From: Juglans regia
Lineage: Eukaryota; Streptophyta; Magnoliopsida; Fagales; Juglandaceae
Assembly (NCBI RefSeq): GCF_001411555.2
Contig: NW_023362571.1
Span: 1 to 64,000, forward strand
Direction: 5' to 3'
DNA length: 64,000 bases
How positions within the stretch are numbered: position 1 is the first letter of the stretch; the number at the start of each line of letters is the position of its first letter. Below are positions 35,715 through 45,996 of this stretch, piece after piece. The notes under the pieces are model-generated. The model was not told where the DNA came from. It saw only the letters and a program-made list of their open reading frames with translations, and did not search any database. Both the position numbers and the translations under genes were made by a program.

Positions 35715-35810
35715 TAAAATGTTTTTAAAAAGTCACGTGGCATCACATTATGGTGACACGTCAATGGAACAAAATGAGTAGTATAAATTAGAGACAAAGT
35801 AGCATTTTCC
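35540..35810. repeat. dispersed repeat, copy 1 (copy 2 at 58225-58500)
   Basis: Both copies share, in order, a TATAATGTGGT-like block, AAAAAGA(C/G), a TTTAGTC/TTTAATC...ATCTTTTTGTxTTTTCGA block, TTTTGTTTTxAATATAT, a GTGGCATxxxxxTGGTGxCAC block and TATAAATTA. Similarity is clear but interrupted by AT indels. The family was not identified. Confidence 0.55.
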
Positions 35811-36252
35811 ATTATTATATTTACATTACCAAGATCTCAAATGAAATATATGGCAAGAAAATAACAACAGGCAATCAATAGGTTTGAAGTTTTAAGTTTA
35901 CACATAAAATATTATAGGTAGTATAAAAAAAAGTTATGCTTCATACAATCACTTTTGTGTACTCTTTATGTATGTGATTGATCAAAATAGTCATTTTATA
36001 TTAAAAAAAAGTGATGCAGTCAATCACATAATGAGTGAGAAAGGAGTACGTAAAAGTGACTATACATATAATTTTTGTAAAGAAAATATGTGTATATTGA
36101 GGTGGCATAATGTAATAAGCTAATTTTAATTTACAATAAAAAATAATTTTACAATCTCATAGATCACATTAAACTACAACATAGGTAGAATTTCTTGTAT
36201 GAGATTTTATCACGCATTTCTTTTACTAGATAGTGAAACACGAGTTCTTACC

Positions 36253-36810
36253 GAAAGTTTCGGTGTAGATAGCATTGTTAAAAAGCGCAGCACCATTGGC
36301 TAATTGAATCTTCTGATCATTATCTTATGTAATCAAATCTTTATCGGGAGTAAGATAATACAAACGGCGCGCCATTTCTATTTGTCCGAAATCAATAGCC
36401 ACAACAACCGGAAGTCTTTTCACTCTTGAAATTGTAATGCTGATCAAGTCAAACTACTTTTGAAGCATGCAATCCACCATTCGCCAATTTCCAACCACGG
36501 CAGCCGTTATTAGAGCTATGTAACCGTCACTATCATGCATTGCCAAGCTCTCATCCGACATTCGATTCACCAACTCCTCCACTATAAGCTCACGTCCATT
36601 TATAACAACAACGAGAAGAGCCGTTTCGTGTTTATATGAGATTCTCTCATTCAATGCCTTGGGTAGAGACTCAAGAATGCCTTTTGTCTCATTCAATTGA
36701 CTGTCTCGCACAGCATTGTATAAGTTCTTAAACTTACGTAACTCTTCCTCCCGATGTCGGGGACTCATGTTCTCCTTCAACGTATCTGCCATTTTTTCTT
36801 TATTTTCTCC
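36253..36810 (-). pseudogene. ankyrin/PGG protein, 5' exon
   Basis: After an AATATTTCAG acceptor the exon reads GENKEKMADTLKENMSPRHR (first Met codon at 36792). Ankyrin-type units follow: NLYNAVRDSQLNETKGILES, HETALLVVVINGRELIVEEL and GYIALITAAVVGNWRMVDCM. After one in-frame TAG come FGQIEMARRLYYLTPDKDLI, then a TAA, then GAALFNNAIYTETF, ending at a GTAAG donor near 36252. Two stops make it non-coding today. It belongs with the exons at 26530-27736 on the same strand; the Pack-CACTA sits between them. Confidence 0.8.
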
Positions 36811-37169
36811 CTGAAATATTTCAAGGATTAAATATACATGCACAAGGAACGTAAGTACGTCAGAAATATATATATTATCAAGTCAAGGCAAAGATATGAT
36901 CTGCATGCCTAACATTAAAGGTTTTATAGCATTATATTCATATAGGATTCAAACTTCATGGAGAAAAAAAACTAATTATACAAGTATATATTGAACCTAT
37001 TTAATTCCTTTTCTTCTCATTTTTTTTTCGAGAAAGCAACATTTCTTTTAATTAATATGAGAAATATAAAATTAGGGATATTATTGTGGGATTCAATAAC
37101 TACGTACCTCGTTACAATAAATGCAATAAATAAAATGACAATACTATGATCACAAATATGGTCTACATG

Positions 37170-37735
37170 CACTACAACAGATAGTGGTTTTTCCCGTAGG
37201 TAATTTCGTTGCAATTAAGGCATTTTTGTGCCGGAATAAAGTTTTACCTGCCAAATGCGGTCGTAGCTGACTCCTCAGAATTGCGTCGCAACCCAAAGTG
37301 GTTAAAGCTACGAGCATGTATTTCGTCGAAATAACAATTATTTTCGATTGTATTCGGTAGTGACAAATATATAATTTTCGTAAGAAAAAAATTATCACAT
37401 TGTACATTTTGTTCAACAGAAAAGGATTTTCGTAACTAAAATATATAGCGGGAAATACTTATATCTGACAAAAAAAACTTTGCTAGAAATACCATTTTAT
37501 TTTGTCACAATTTACGTTTTTTGACAAACGTTTCTCGTCGATAAAGTTATTGTCCTCCAACTAATTCACATGAATTTCAAGTACTTGCCGCATATATATT
37601 CCACTGGAAATATGTTATTGCGAGAAATACACTTGTCAAAAAAAGGCATTTGTGTTACAGTTTGATAGACAGAATTGTTTTCTTGCGAAGTACTTACTTG
37701 GTTAGTAAAAGGTTTTTTCCCTACATGCAAACAAG
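37170..37735 (+). mobile_element. orphan CACTA-like left end
   Basis: CACTACAACAGATAGTGG at 37170 is followed by about 550 bp rich in TTTTCGT and TTCGTCGAAA-like words, resembling a subterminal region. A LINE fragment follows. I found no matching right end, so the element is incomplete or its partner lies elsewhere. Confidence 0.4.
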
Positions 37736-37739
37736 GTCA

Positions 37740-38401
37740 GGAATACTGATGGTGCACCATGTTACTAATCATTCATTGGGTTTATAGCATAGTTTTAAAG
37801 AGATTACGGTCAGTTCCAGGATGCAGATGCATAATCAATTTAGCTGTAAGCCTCCTCCTCAAGGAGTTTTAAAGTTAAATACTGATGGTGCAATGTTTCC
37901 CAACTTACAAGAGGCAAGTATAAGTGTTATTTTAAGGGATGCATCAGGGAATGTGGTGATGGCAGCTTCTAAACATGAATCTGAGGTTGCAAAACCAGAA
38001 TTTATCGAACTGTTTGCGGAGTTCAGAGGATTGCAGTTGTGTTCCACCATCTGTATTACACAAATTGAAGTAGAATCTGACTGCTTGCTGTTGGTCCAAT
38101 TGTTTCAGATAGATGATATGGAGAACTCAATGCTTGGTAATCTGTTTGCTGAAGTTAAAAGATTATGTAGTTGTTTTGAGAGTGTTATTTTTAAATATGT
38201 GTATAAAGAGGGTAATAGAGCAGCTCATGAGCTTGCTCGAAATGCTTAGAGAGTTGATGATCCTGAAATGTGGTGGGATTGTATTTCAGATTTTCTTTCT
38301 CAAGCCTTATGGTTTGATAAATGTCTATAATCGTGTTTATCTCAATGAAGATGTTGATTGTTATAAAAAAATAAATTTCAAAAAAAAAAAGAAAAGGAAA
38401 A
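37740..38401 (+). mobile_element. 5'-truncated L1-type LINE, RNase H (RVT_3) end with poly(A)
   Basis: The frame 37821-38249 reads KPPPQGVLKLNTDGAMF, ISVILRDASGNVVMAA, EFIELFAEFRGLQLC, IEVESDCLLLVQLFQ and FKYVYKEGNRAAHELARNA. This is the RNase H domain found at the end of plant L1-type LINE ORF2: D in NTDGA, E in the AEFRGL stretch, D in VESD, H in AAHELA. A short 3' stretch (PEMWWDCISDFL) and an A-rich tail (38371-38401) complete it. The word AATACTGATGGTGCA occurs at both 37742 and 37878, hinting at a rearranged 5' end. Confidence 0.8.
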
Positions 38402-39538
38402 GGTATTTGTTGGAACATCCAATAATGTCAATAATAATTATTACCCATGTACAGTTTTATTACTAAAAAAACTGTATTTCTTGAAATCTAAATGATGAAT
38501 AATATTAATTTTTTTGTCACGAGTATTTTAGGTCAGGAGTATTTGAGTTACTTTTTTGTGTTTGCTTTATTGTAGTTAAATGGGTAAAATGCTTCGCTTA
38601 ACATTAACCAATTCAACCACTAATTATTCTGAATATTCAATTGATCATTTACATTATTTCACTGCAAAGACCTGCAAGTTGTGAAAAAAATTTCTACTTT
38701 TGATTGAGCAGCTAATTCCTCATATCCAACATGAGTCCAGACCAGGAATTAATCAACCAACATACATATATATATATATATATTGCCGTTATAATGGTGT
38801 TATTAAAGTCACCAACATGTATATAGTACTTACATAAGTTTCATGTACCAGTAAGATTCTGGCATTTACATGGACAACAAGAGTTCCATTGATTACATAA
38901 ATATAGCCCAAGAGTTTCCAAATACATATAATTTAGTCAAATCTGAAACACCTTCCTGGATGAAACATTCTTCTTATAAATTCAAGCATGCATGCATGGA
39001 GACTTGGTCCATTACTAACCATGTAATGATTGAGAAGTCTTGATTCACCAATTGTAATTGGTGTAATGATCACTATTATAAAATAACTGAGTTGTAAAAT
39101 TGGAAACACAAATTACCGAGATTAGTGTATGAATCTACTTTGACCAATATCAAATTATAATCATCTACTAGTTAATGCTATCAACCTATACAAGGAAGTT
39201 CCAAACTTTTTGATAATCATCTATTGCAACACACCACTATTTAACTACAAATGTATAATAGGATGTCTTTCATGTCTAAAATAATCCATACAATTCTACG
39301 AAATATGCATATGTACATTACAACTACATGGGATAATACCTGTAGGTTTGGCTGAGTTTTCCTTGAGAGCATATGAGGAGTTAGATTGTATCTTCAATAA
39401 TAGAAAAAACACTGTATCAATTACAAAAACACCTTTTATAAACATAACCCTTGCATGTAACAAAACTACCCCTTGACTTGCATTGACAACAAACTAAGTA
39501 AAAGGGTTATTTGCAATAGATTAAAACCATCTTCCCAA
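38402..39538. other. AT-rich spacer
   Basis: It contains a TA microsatellite near 38766-38784 and no recognisable gene. ACTTGCATTGACAACAAAC near 39476 repeats at about 39824 inside the next element. Confidence 0.5.
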
Positions 39539-40410
39539 CACTACAACAAAATATCACTTTTGCCATGAAGAATAAACCAACAACTCTATTACTGTTGATT
39601 AAAGTCTTCACCTGACAACAAGTTGTTAAATGATAGCTTCAAAATATCATCATTAACATCCCAACTATCTGCACAGTTTTTTTGAGTAATCACAACAAAA
39701 AATAAAATAACCCTTTTATATATACATTAACTCAATTACTTTGTTAAAATGTTGTATAGGCATTCAATTTAGTTTGCATCGACAACAACTTATTATACTG
39801 TTACTCAAAACCACTCATAACTTGCATTGACAACAAACGAAGTAATAAATACTATGTCCCATGGCTGGGACTTAAGTTAATATGCTCACAAACATATAGT
39901 ATAGTAATTTGTATGTTACAAGGTGTTTCTTAATAGTAACCACAAATTACAATATTCAGCTTTAACAAAAGTATATATATCTAGGCTTTGTAAGTCTTTG
40001 CTTTCAAAGAGGATATTTGCGTATATAGTATAAGTCACAAATGATGGAAATATACTATAAGTTGAGAGTTAGGGAAAACAAATATGGAATACCTGTACAC
40101 AAGGTTCAACTTATCTTCCTCCCAACTGCATCTTAAGTTATCAAAATGAATGCCTCAACCTTTACAACTGTACTATAGACACCATGATAGCCTTAACTAG
40201 TCTCAAACTATATTAGCTATCTTCCTAAACAATCCAAGTCCCCACATCATCATGATTAATCAAGTTGCTCAACAAAAGGATACATACATCTACTTAAAGG
40301 AAGGAGTTTACTTATTAAAAAGTTGTCCCAAAATTTCAAAAAGCTGGTACCCCCATATTTTTTTAAGATGCCTATGCATCTCCCAGCTCAGTCTCATTAG
40401 GAGACTGACT

Positions 40411-42133
40411 CTAGGACTCCAATTCTGTCATACGAAAAATTAAGTCCTTCTCAACATCTAAAAAGTGGGCCCTCATCGCATCCACGTCTCTCTTGAAAGC
40501 ATCAAGTTCAGTCTTTAACCCCTGCGCATCAGCCTTGTTCTTCTCATTCTCTTTGTTAAAACGTTGAAACTCCCTATTCTTCAACAATGATGGAGATGAG
40601 TCTAGCATTACTAAGTGGTCTAAACCCCTCGCATATCTAGATCGATGACCTAATACATCCCTGAACACGGCATTCGCTGCATCATCCATGTTTTCATCTG
40701 GTTCCATCTCATTCAATCTTTCAACCATCATATTCTACATTCACTCAATTATTTCAATATCAACCTGTCACAAATCTGTTATAAATAATGTCATAATGCA
40801 GTAAATTAAATAACTATTTACTCACATAGTTATTCTCAACCGCTTCAGTAATGAATCCACTTTTTTTTGTAGACCAATGCACCTTTTTATAAAATGCAAC
40901 CAAGTTCGAATTTGTCTCCCGCTTTAAAACATATTTCTTAGCTCAGTACTTTCCACAGTAATAAAAAATACAGCTTACAGATTAACTATTAAACTTGAGT
41001 TTTAATAATCTACTATTAAAATAAATTATTACCCTTTCCTCCATGAGCCTAACAAAAGACTTTCTTCCAACTGTGTGAGTCATCCGTTGAGTACCCCTAT
41101 TATTTGTGTTCTTCTTTGACAGATTCTACAATTCATACAAATAGTCTTTAATCAACCAATTTACTAATAAAAGAACATATAACAAAATCTGCAATTCTTC
41201 ATATTTCAATCTAATTAAATTTGGAAATTGACTCCTGAAAATAATTGATCTTATTTGTTACCTTGAATTCCTCACTCGCTCATCTCTCACATAAACATTC
41301 CCATACGCTTTTCTCTACCAAAGTTGTGCCACTAGAAATTGCCTCCTTATGTGTTGCATTCTTTTTGTACATGCGGTGTAGTAGGTAGTGGAAATCATTA
41401 TACTTTTGAGCAAGTGCCATTGTCACCGTCTCCTGATGGTTGCTTTTAGTCCAATCCAATTCCAAATCAGCCTAATCACAACATTTTATACAACTTTTTA
41501 GTATGCAAATAAATCTACACTTAACTAATAAAATAATATTACAGCTGTAAAATTTACTCGGACACGATCTGTTTGTTCATCCTTCTCTTTCTTATCCACA
41601 TGAGTCTAGCTTGCATGTGCCATATTTGCATATAGTCTGACAATATGTGTGATTCATGCTGTGAAGAGAGTTTCATGTTCACAGGATACTTCTCGTTGAC
41701 CATCCTTAATATCCAAATGTATTTTTCCATATTTACAAATTTTTTCAAATTTTGTGCATCTTGCTGGTCCCTGATCACATTTCATTGTAAGAGGAGCTAT
41801 AGATAAAGGCCAAAATTTAATCTTAGGCGGTACATAAATAATAAATGAGTACTACATTATTATACAACAATATTGGCTACAGAAACTTTAAACATCTGGG
41901 GAAGATATGTTACCTGCAGCATCCATAGTCATACCAGCCTCATTGACGGGGATTGATGACCCTTCTGGTTCAACACTCGGTGCTTGTGTTTCCTCATCTG
42001 AAAATGATGGAATCTCATCCCTGGGTGTGCGTACTTCCGGCTGTTTTTCTGAATGGCCTCTACTAGAACTTGAAGCTACATGGCTACCATGCCCACCACG
42101 AACTTTCTTCCTTCCTCTCATTCTATGAACCAT
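40411..42133 (-). pseudogene. Transposase_24 (Ptta/En/Spm) gene of CACTA-2
   Basis: This is the second CACTA protein (TNP1/TNPD-like), which binds element ends. It reads in separate blocks, probably exons: 42133-41888 (basic start MVHRMRGRKKVRGGHGS, acidic middle), 41778-41554 (LKKFVNMEKYIWIL), 41465-41280 (ELDWTKSNHQETV, VWECLCER running into WAS-EEF) and NRGTQRMTHTVGRKSF near 41115-41060. The last block, 40731-40411, reads AANAVFRDVLGHRSRYARGL and a charged coiled-coil tail. VWxxLCxxWASxEF and NRxxxxxTHTxGxKSF are family hallmarks. Some blocks end in stops that introns may explain, so I cannot say whether the gene is intact. Confidence 0.7.
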
Positions 42134-44247
42134 TTCTTAACAGCAGAGGTCTGATTTCTCTCTTCAAACAAAAAGATAAAAAAGATAATGCTTATAGGTC
42201 AAACAAAAACATTAACAATAACTTGACTTATGCCAAAAACATAAGTGAGCTCTAATGTAGCTAATCAAGTGATACTATTTGTAAGTAAGTGTTAACAAGT
42301 CATTGAGTATAGCTTTAGTGGAAGTGTAGCTGACCTCCTAGATATTAGGGATTACATACCAAAAATGTATACAAACACACACAATCAGTGGCACTAAAGT
42401 CACTAGTTGTTCAAGAAACAAAAAAAATGGCTTTTGATCTAAGAAGTTCTCATGAAATGCAACTTTGGTTTTATGTACAACTTAAAATGGTCTAATATTA
42501 AGAAACTTAATCTATGACTTACTCACAAGTGAGTCTGAATCTCTGAGGAAAAGAGTTTCAAAAACCTGGGCAGCAGCTTCGACTTCAAGTTTCTCATCAA
42601 GCCTCTAGTTCCTCTCGAGTTAGAGCAGTTTTAAACCTCCAGAAAAAGCTTTGTACGCCCCAGTCTTTGCAAAGTAGGAAAAAGTCATTTTTTTAACCTC
42701 ACTAGCCTCACTAACCATGGTCCAAAGTGTGGTAGACTTTGACAAGATGTGGCATTAGGTTTTAGAGCCACTTTTTGAGTTTCCCACTTTTTCTCCCCTC
42801 ATTTTACCACCAACCAACAACTAAACAGTGTAAACAACATAATTTACTTACCAAATTAGTCCCTGCTCAACACACTGAACCAGAATGACTACCAACTTTT
42901 TTAACATTTCAATTTCGGCTAAAACTAAATCAGTAAATTAATTTGTTGTGCATTGATTAGAATTTTTTTTTATTCATCATTTTTACAATACTTAATTTGT
43001 GACAATTCAATTAATTATATAATAAAAAAATTCCCATTGGAGATTCTGGTTGGATTGAAAATAAGTTATTTCTATAGATATCATATAGTATAGTAATTAC
43101 TATACTATATGAGATAGTATATAAGAAGCATATATGCTCATATTGTATATAGAACCTAATGTCAATTGACCATTCCCTTGTTTTTTGTCAATTGAGAGAT
43201 ATTGCTTCATCTGGATAATAGTAACTGTTTAGCTTTAATGGGTAACATCATAATCACCTCACAAGCATTAGATTTTGCCATTTATGAACACCATTCTGAG
43301 ACCGTGTAAATATCTACTATACTCATCTCCAATGCATAAGGATTTTAAGTGCCTCCTTCATCCCACGGGTAGTTTTGCACAAGTTTTGAAATTGAGAACT
43401 TATCCAACTTTCGTATAAGTGTCTATCTTGCCATGAGACAAGCAACCTATCAATGTCCCTATCCTTACAAACCCACCTAAACCGTCATTACATTTTCCTA
43501 GTAGTAGTGTCATATACTTAAATGCTTGTTACAATATGGAAAATCAAATCTACACCAAAAGTTGTTATTTGGCATTACATTACAATACTGAAAACAAATT
43601 GTGATTAATATTGAAAATGTAGCCTTGTCGTTGCCGAATCAGCCATGAAAAATCTGTTTGGTGTACTTGCTCTCTACCAAACAACAACCCTTTTCAGATA
43701 TGGCAACTTCTGCCAAGCTGCTACATTTATACATCCTGGAACATTAGCAGTGTGTATTAACAAAAAGTCTTTAAACTCTGCTCTCAACATCAGACAATAT
43801 GGTATAGTCTCAGCAACACTTAAACAGTCCATATCCAACCATATTTTTTACATTAATAACCACAACATGACCTACAAAATTTAATTTAATTGTTCTGCAA
43901 TCTTATCGATGGTTATATAAGCAAACACTACTTTGAGCACAGAATTATGGTATTTGTAGATTTATGAAATTATTTCCCACACATTGTCTACTCCCATGCT
44001 ATAAGCAATCACTAATACTCTCTCAAATTGGTCTTTAACAAAATAATCAAAAGTACAAAGCTATTATAGATTTTGGACATTACCTTTAGCCTTTTCCAAC
44101 TCTTTTCTTCCCTTAATATGCAGACCAAGTTCTAAGCCCAAAATTAATCTCTCCACTCTGTGATAAGTGTATAAAAATAGCTCAACAATGGTAAAAAATA
44201 TATCTATGTCCAAAATTAAATAACCATACTTCTTGTTGACTAAGTAA
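42134..44247. other. CACTA-2 inter-gene region
   Basis: Lies between the TNP2 and Transposase_24 genes. It holds a 30-bp perfect palindrome at 43082-43111. No further coding region was recognised. Confidence 0.5.
43082..43111. repeat. 30-bp perfect palindrome
   Basis: CATATAGTATAGTAA is followed directly by its reverse complement with no spacer, all AT-rich, so it could extrude as a cruciform. Confidence 0.85.
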
Positions 44248-45101
44248 TCATAGAAACATGCAATAGTCAGATGACTCTAAATCTGAATTTGATTCCAAGT
44301 CTTCCTCATTTCCAAACAAGTTGTCATTAATGGAATCGTCATCAACTTTGTCACTATCGCCATCATCTTCAATAAAAGTATGTTCGGCATCACCAGAACA
44401 TGCACGGTGTGGTATAGGCCACTCATTAACAATATATGGTTCTTCATCCTCTCTATGCAATTGATCCACCAACTCATTTTGATTCACTAGACTGAAATGG
44501 TTGACATCATCCTCATCTTGACATGCATCAGTGTCAGAGAAGTCCTCGTCATCATCCCCAACTGTTGGCATCGGTGGAATGTCGTATATATTCCTATTTG
44601 TTATCGTTTGTACCACTTGCCAATTTCCTACCACACTCGGATCTTTTAAGTAAAACACTTGTGAGCATTGACTGGTAGGGGCAAAAGGCTCGTCCTTATA
44701 CCATGTTCTATTACTATTCACACTTGTCAGATGGTCGCCTACACGTATGCCTCGGTTATGATCATTGACATCCCACCAATCACATTTAAACAAGTATACA
44801 AGATGCCATCCCATGTAACGTAATTCCAAAATATCTTTCAACACACTGTAGAACTCCACATTATCAGACTAATGTACTCCATTAACAAGAATCCCACTAT
44901 TTTTTAATCCGTCGATGTAATACCCCGATGAGGAGAAGAAGACCCGAAAATTTGAGGAGGGACTAAATAACCAGATTTATGAGCGAGTGGTGGCCCTTCA
45001 GATCCAGAACTTCTCAGAATTAGTAGATAAAGGCCACAATAGTCGAGCGAGGCCTCAAGAGAAGTGTTGAACTTCAGGAGCAGAGGAAGGGGCCGACGCC
45101 A

Positions 45102-45362
45102 TTGGGGTTTCCCTCGAACGAGAATCAAGGACCATGGAAGAGGATGAAGTTAGTGAACAACCTAGGCCAGAGACAGGTGCAAGACAATCAACAGAATAAC
45201 TCTTGCAAGTCATGCAACGTAGTACACTTTGGAGATTGTAGAAGGAGAACTGGACGGTGTTTTCGATGTGGGAAGCATAGCCACCTCGTCAGAGATTGCC
45301 CAAAGCAACCAAATGGGAGCATGAACCCCAACCCGCCTCAGAGGACTGATTTCATGGCATGA
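45102..45362 (+). pseudogene. Gypsy gag fragment with CCHC knuckle
   Basis: CKSCNVVHFGDCRRRTGR leads to CFRCGKHSHLVRDC (C-x2-C-x4-H-x4-C, 45258-45299) and PKQPNGS. Upstream FEEGLNNQIYERVVALQIQN in another frame is the preceding part of the same gag. The reading stops at 45360-45362 (TGA) and no protease follows. Confidence 0.85.
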
Positions 45363-45506
45363 GGCAAGAATCAACACAACGCAGTGTAGGCTCGAATTCA
45401 ACACAAATCAGAGTGGCGTAGCGAAAGCGTGATTAACCCATTGGAAGTAGCAGCAGTTAGCTAAGCAAATTTCGAGGACAAAATTTTTTTTTTTAGGGGG
45501 AGAGGA

Positions 45507-45996
45507 TGTAATACCCCGCATTTTAGCGTATTTATCTTTTTGTGGAAGATTATTTTTAATTAATTTAAATATTGTTTTACTTATTTTAAAATTTATCAGA
45601 TTTCTCGTTGGATTTATTTTATAATTTTTAAGTTGTGAAATTTATTTTGATGGTTCAGCTGAAGATCAAGAGTAAGGAGTTTTAGCAAGATGTGATGATC
45701 GTAGTGAAATAAGTGTCTGAGGGTACAAGTGCTTATTTGAGAGTCGTAGTTAGTAAACTGATTTATTTTCGATTATTTTGATTTGATGAGTTAAGTTTAT
45801 TTTCGAGTCTTTGGAGAGTTTTTAATTTATGTTATTGAGAATTTCTTTGTTGTCCCCATGAAGGAACATAGATATTTAGGTTGATTAAATGGATTAACAT
45901 TTTTATGGAGTTTTATGGATTTTATAGTTGTGTTATTGAAGTTGAGATTAAGTATTAAGAGATAACTCTCCGGACCTCAAGGAACAGGGCGTTACA
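45507..45996 (+). repeat. 3' LTR (490 bp) of the Gypsy derivative
   Basis: It runs from TGTAATACCCCGC after the PPT to GGGCGTTACA before the GTCGA duplication. Its start resembles that of the solo-LTR family at 28.7, 60.9 and 63.4 kb, but it is far shorter. Confidence 0.85.

Larger units (their letters stand above)
33820..36252. other. AT-rich spacer in the ankyrin pseudogene
   Basis: It holds a strong fold-back hairpin (34527-34614), a TA microsatellite near 35684-35710, and a repeat (35540-35810) shared with 58225-58500. No coding exon could be recognised, so a middle ankyrin exon may be missing or too decayed. Confidence 0.5.
44916..45996 (+). mobile_element. Gypsy (Tekay-like) internally deleted copy, TSD GTCGA
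   Basis: GTCGA flanks both sides (44911-44915 and 45997-46001). The element starts TGTAATACCCCG at 44916 and after about 12 bp runs straight into gag (TRKFEEGLNNQIYERV, zinc knuckle at 45258-45299). Then come a T run, a purine tract (45495-45506) and a full 490-bp LTR (45507-45996). Thus the 5' LTR, PBS, gag start and all of pol are deleted. Confidence 0.9.

Noticed and set aside
43645..43884. 79-codon plus-strand frame inside CACTA-2
   Set aside because: No domain, antisense to the element's genes, length expected by chance.
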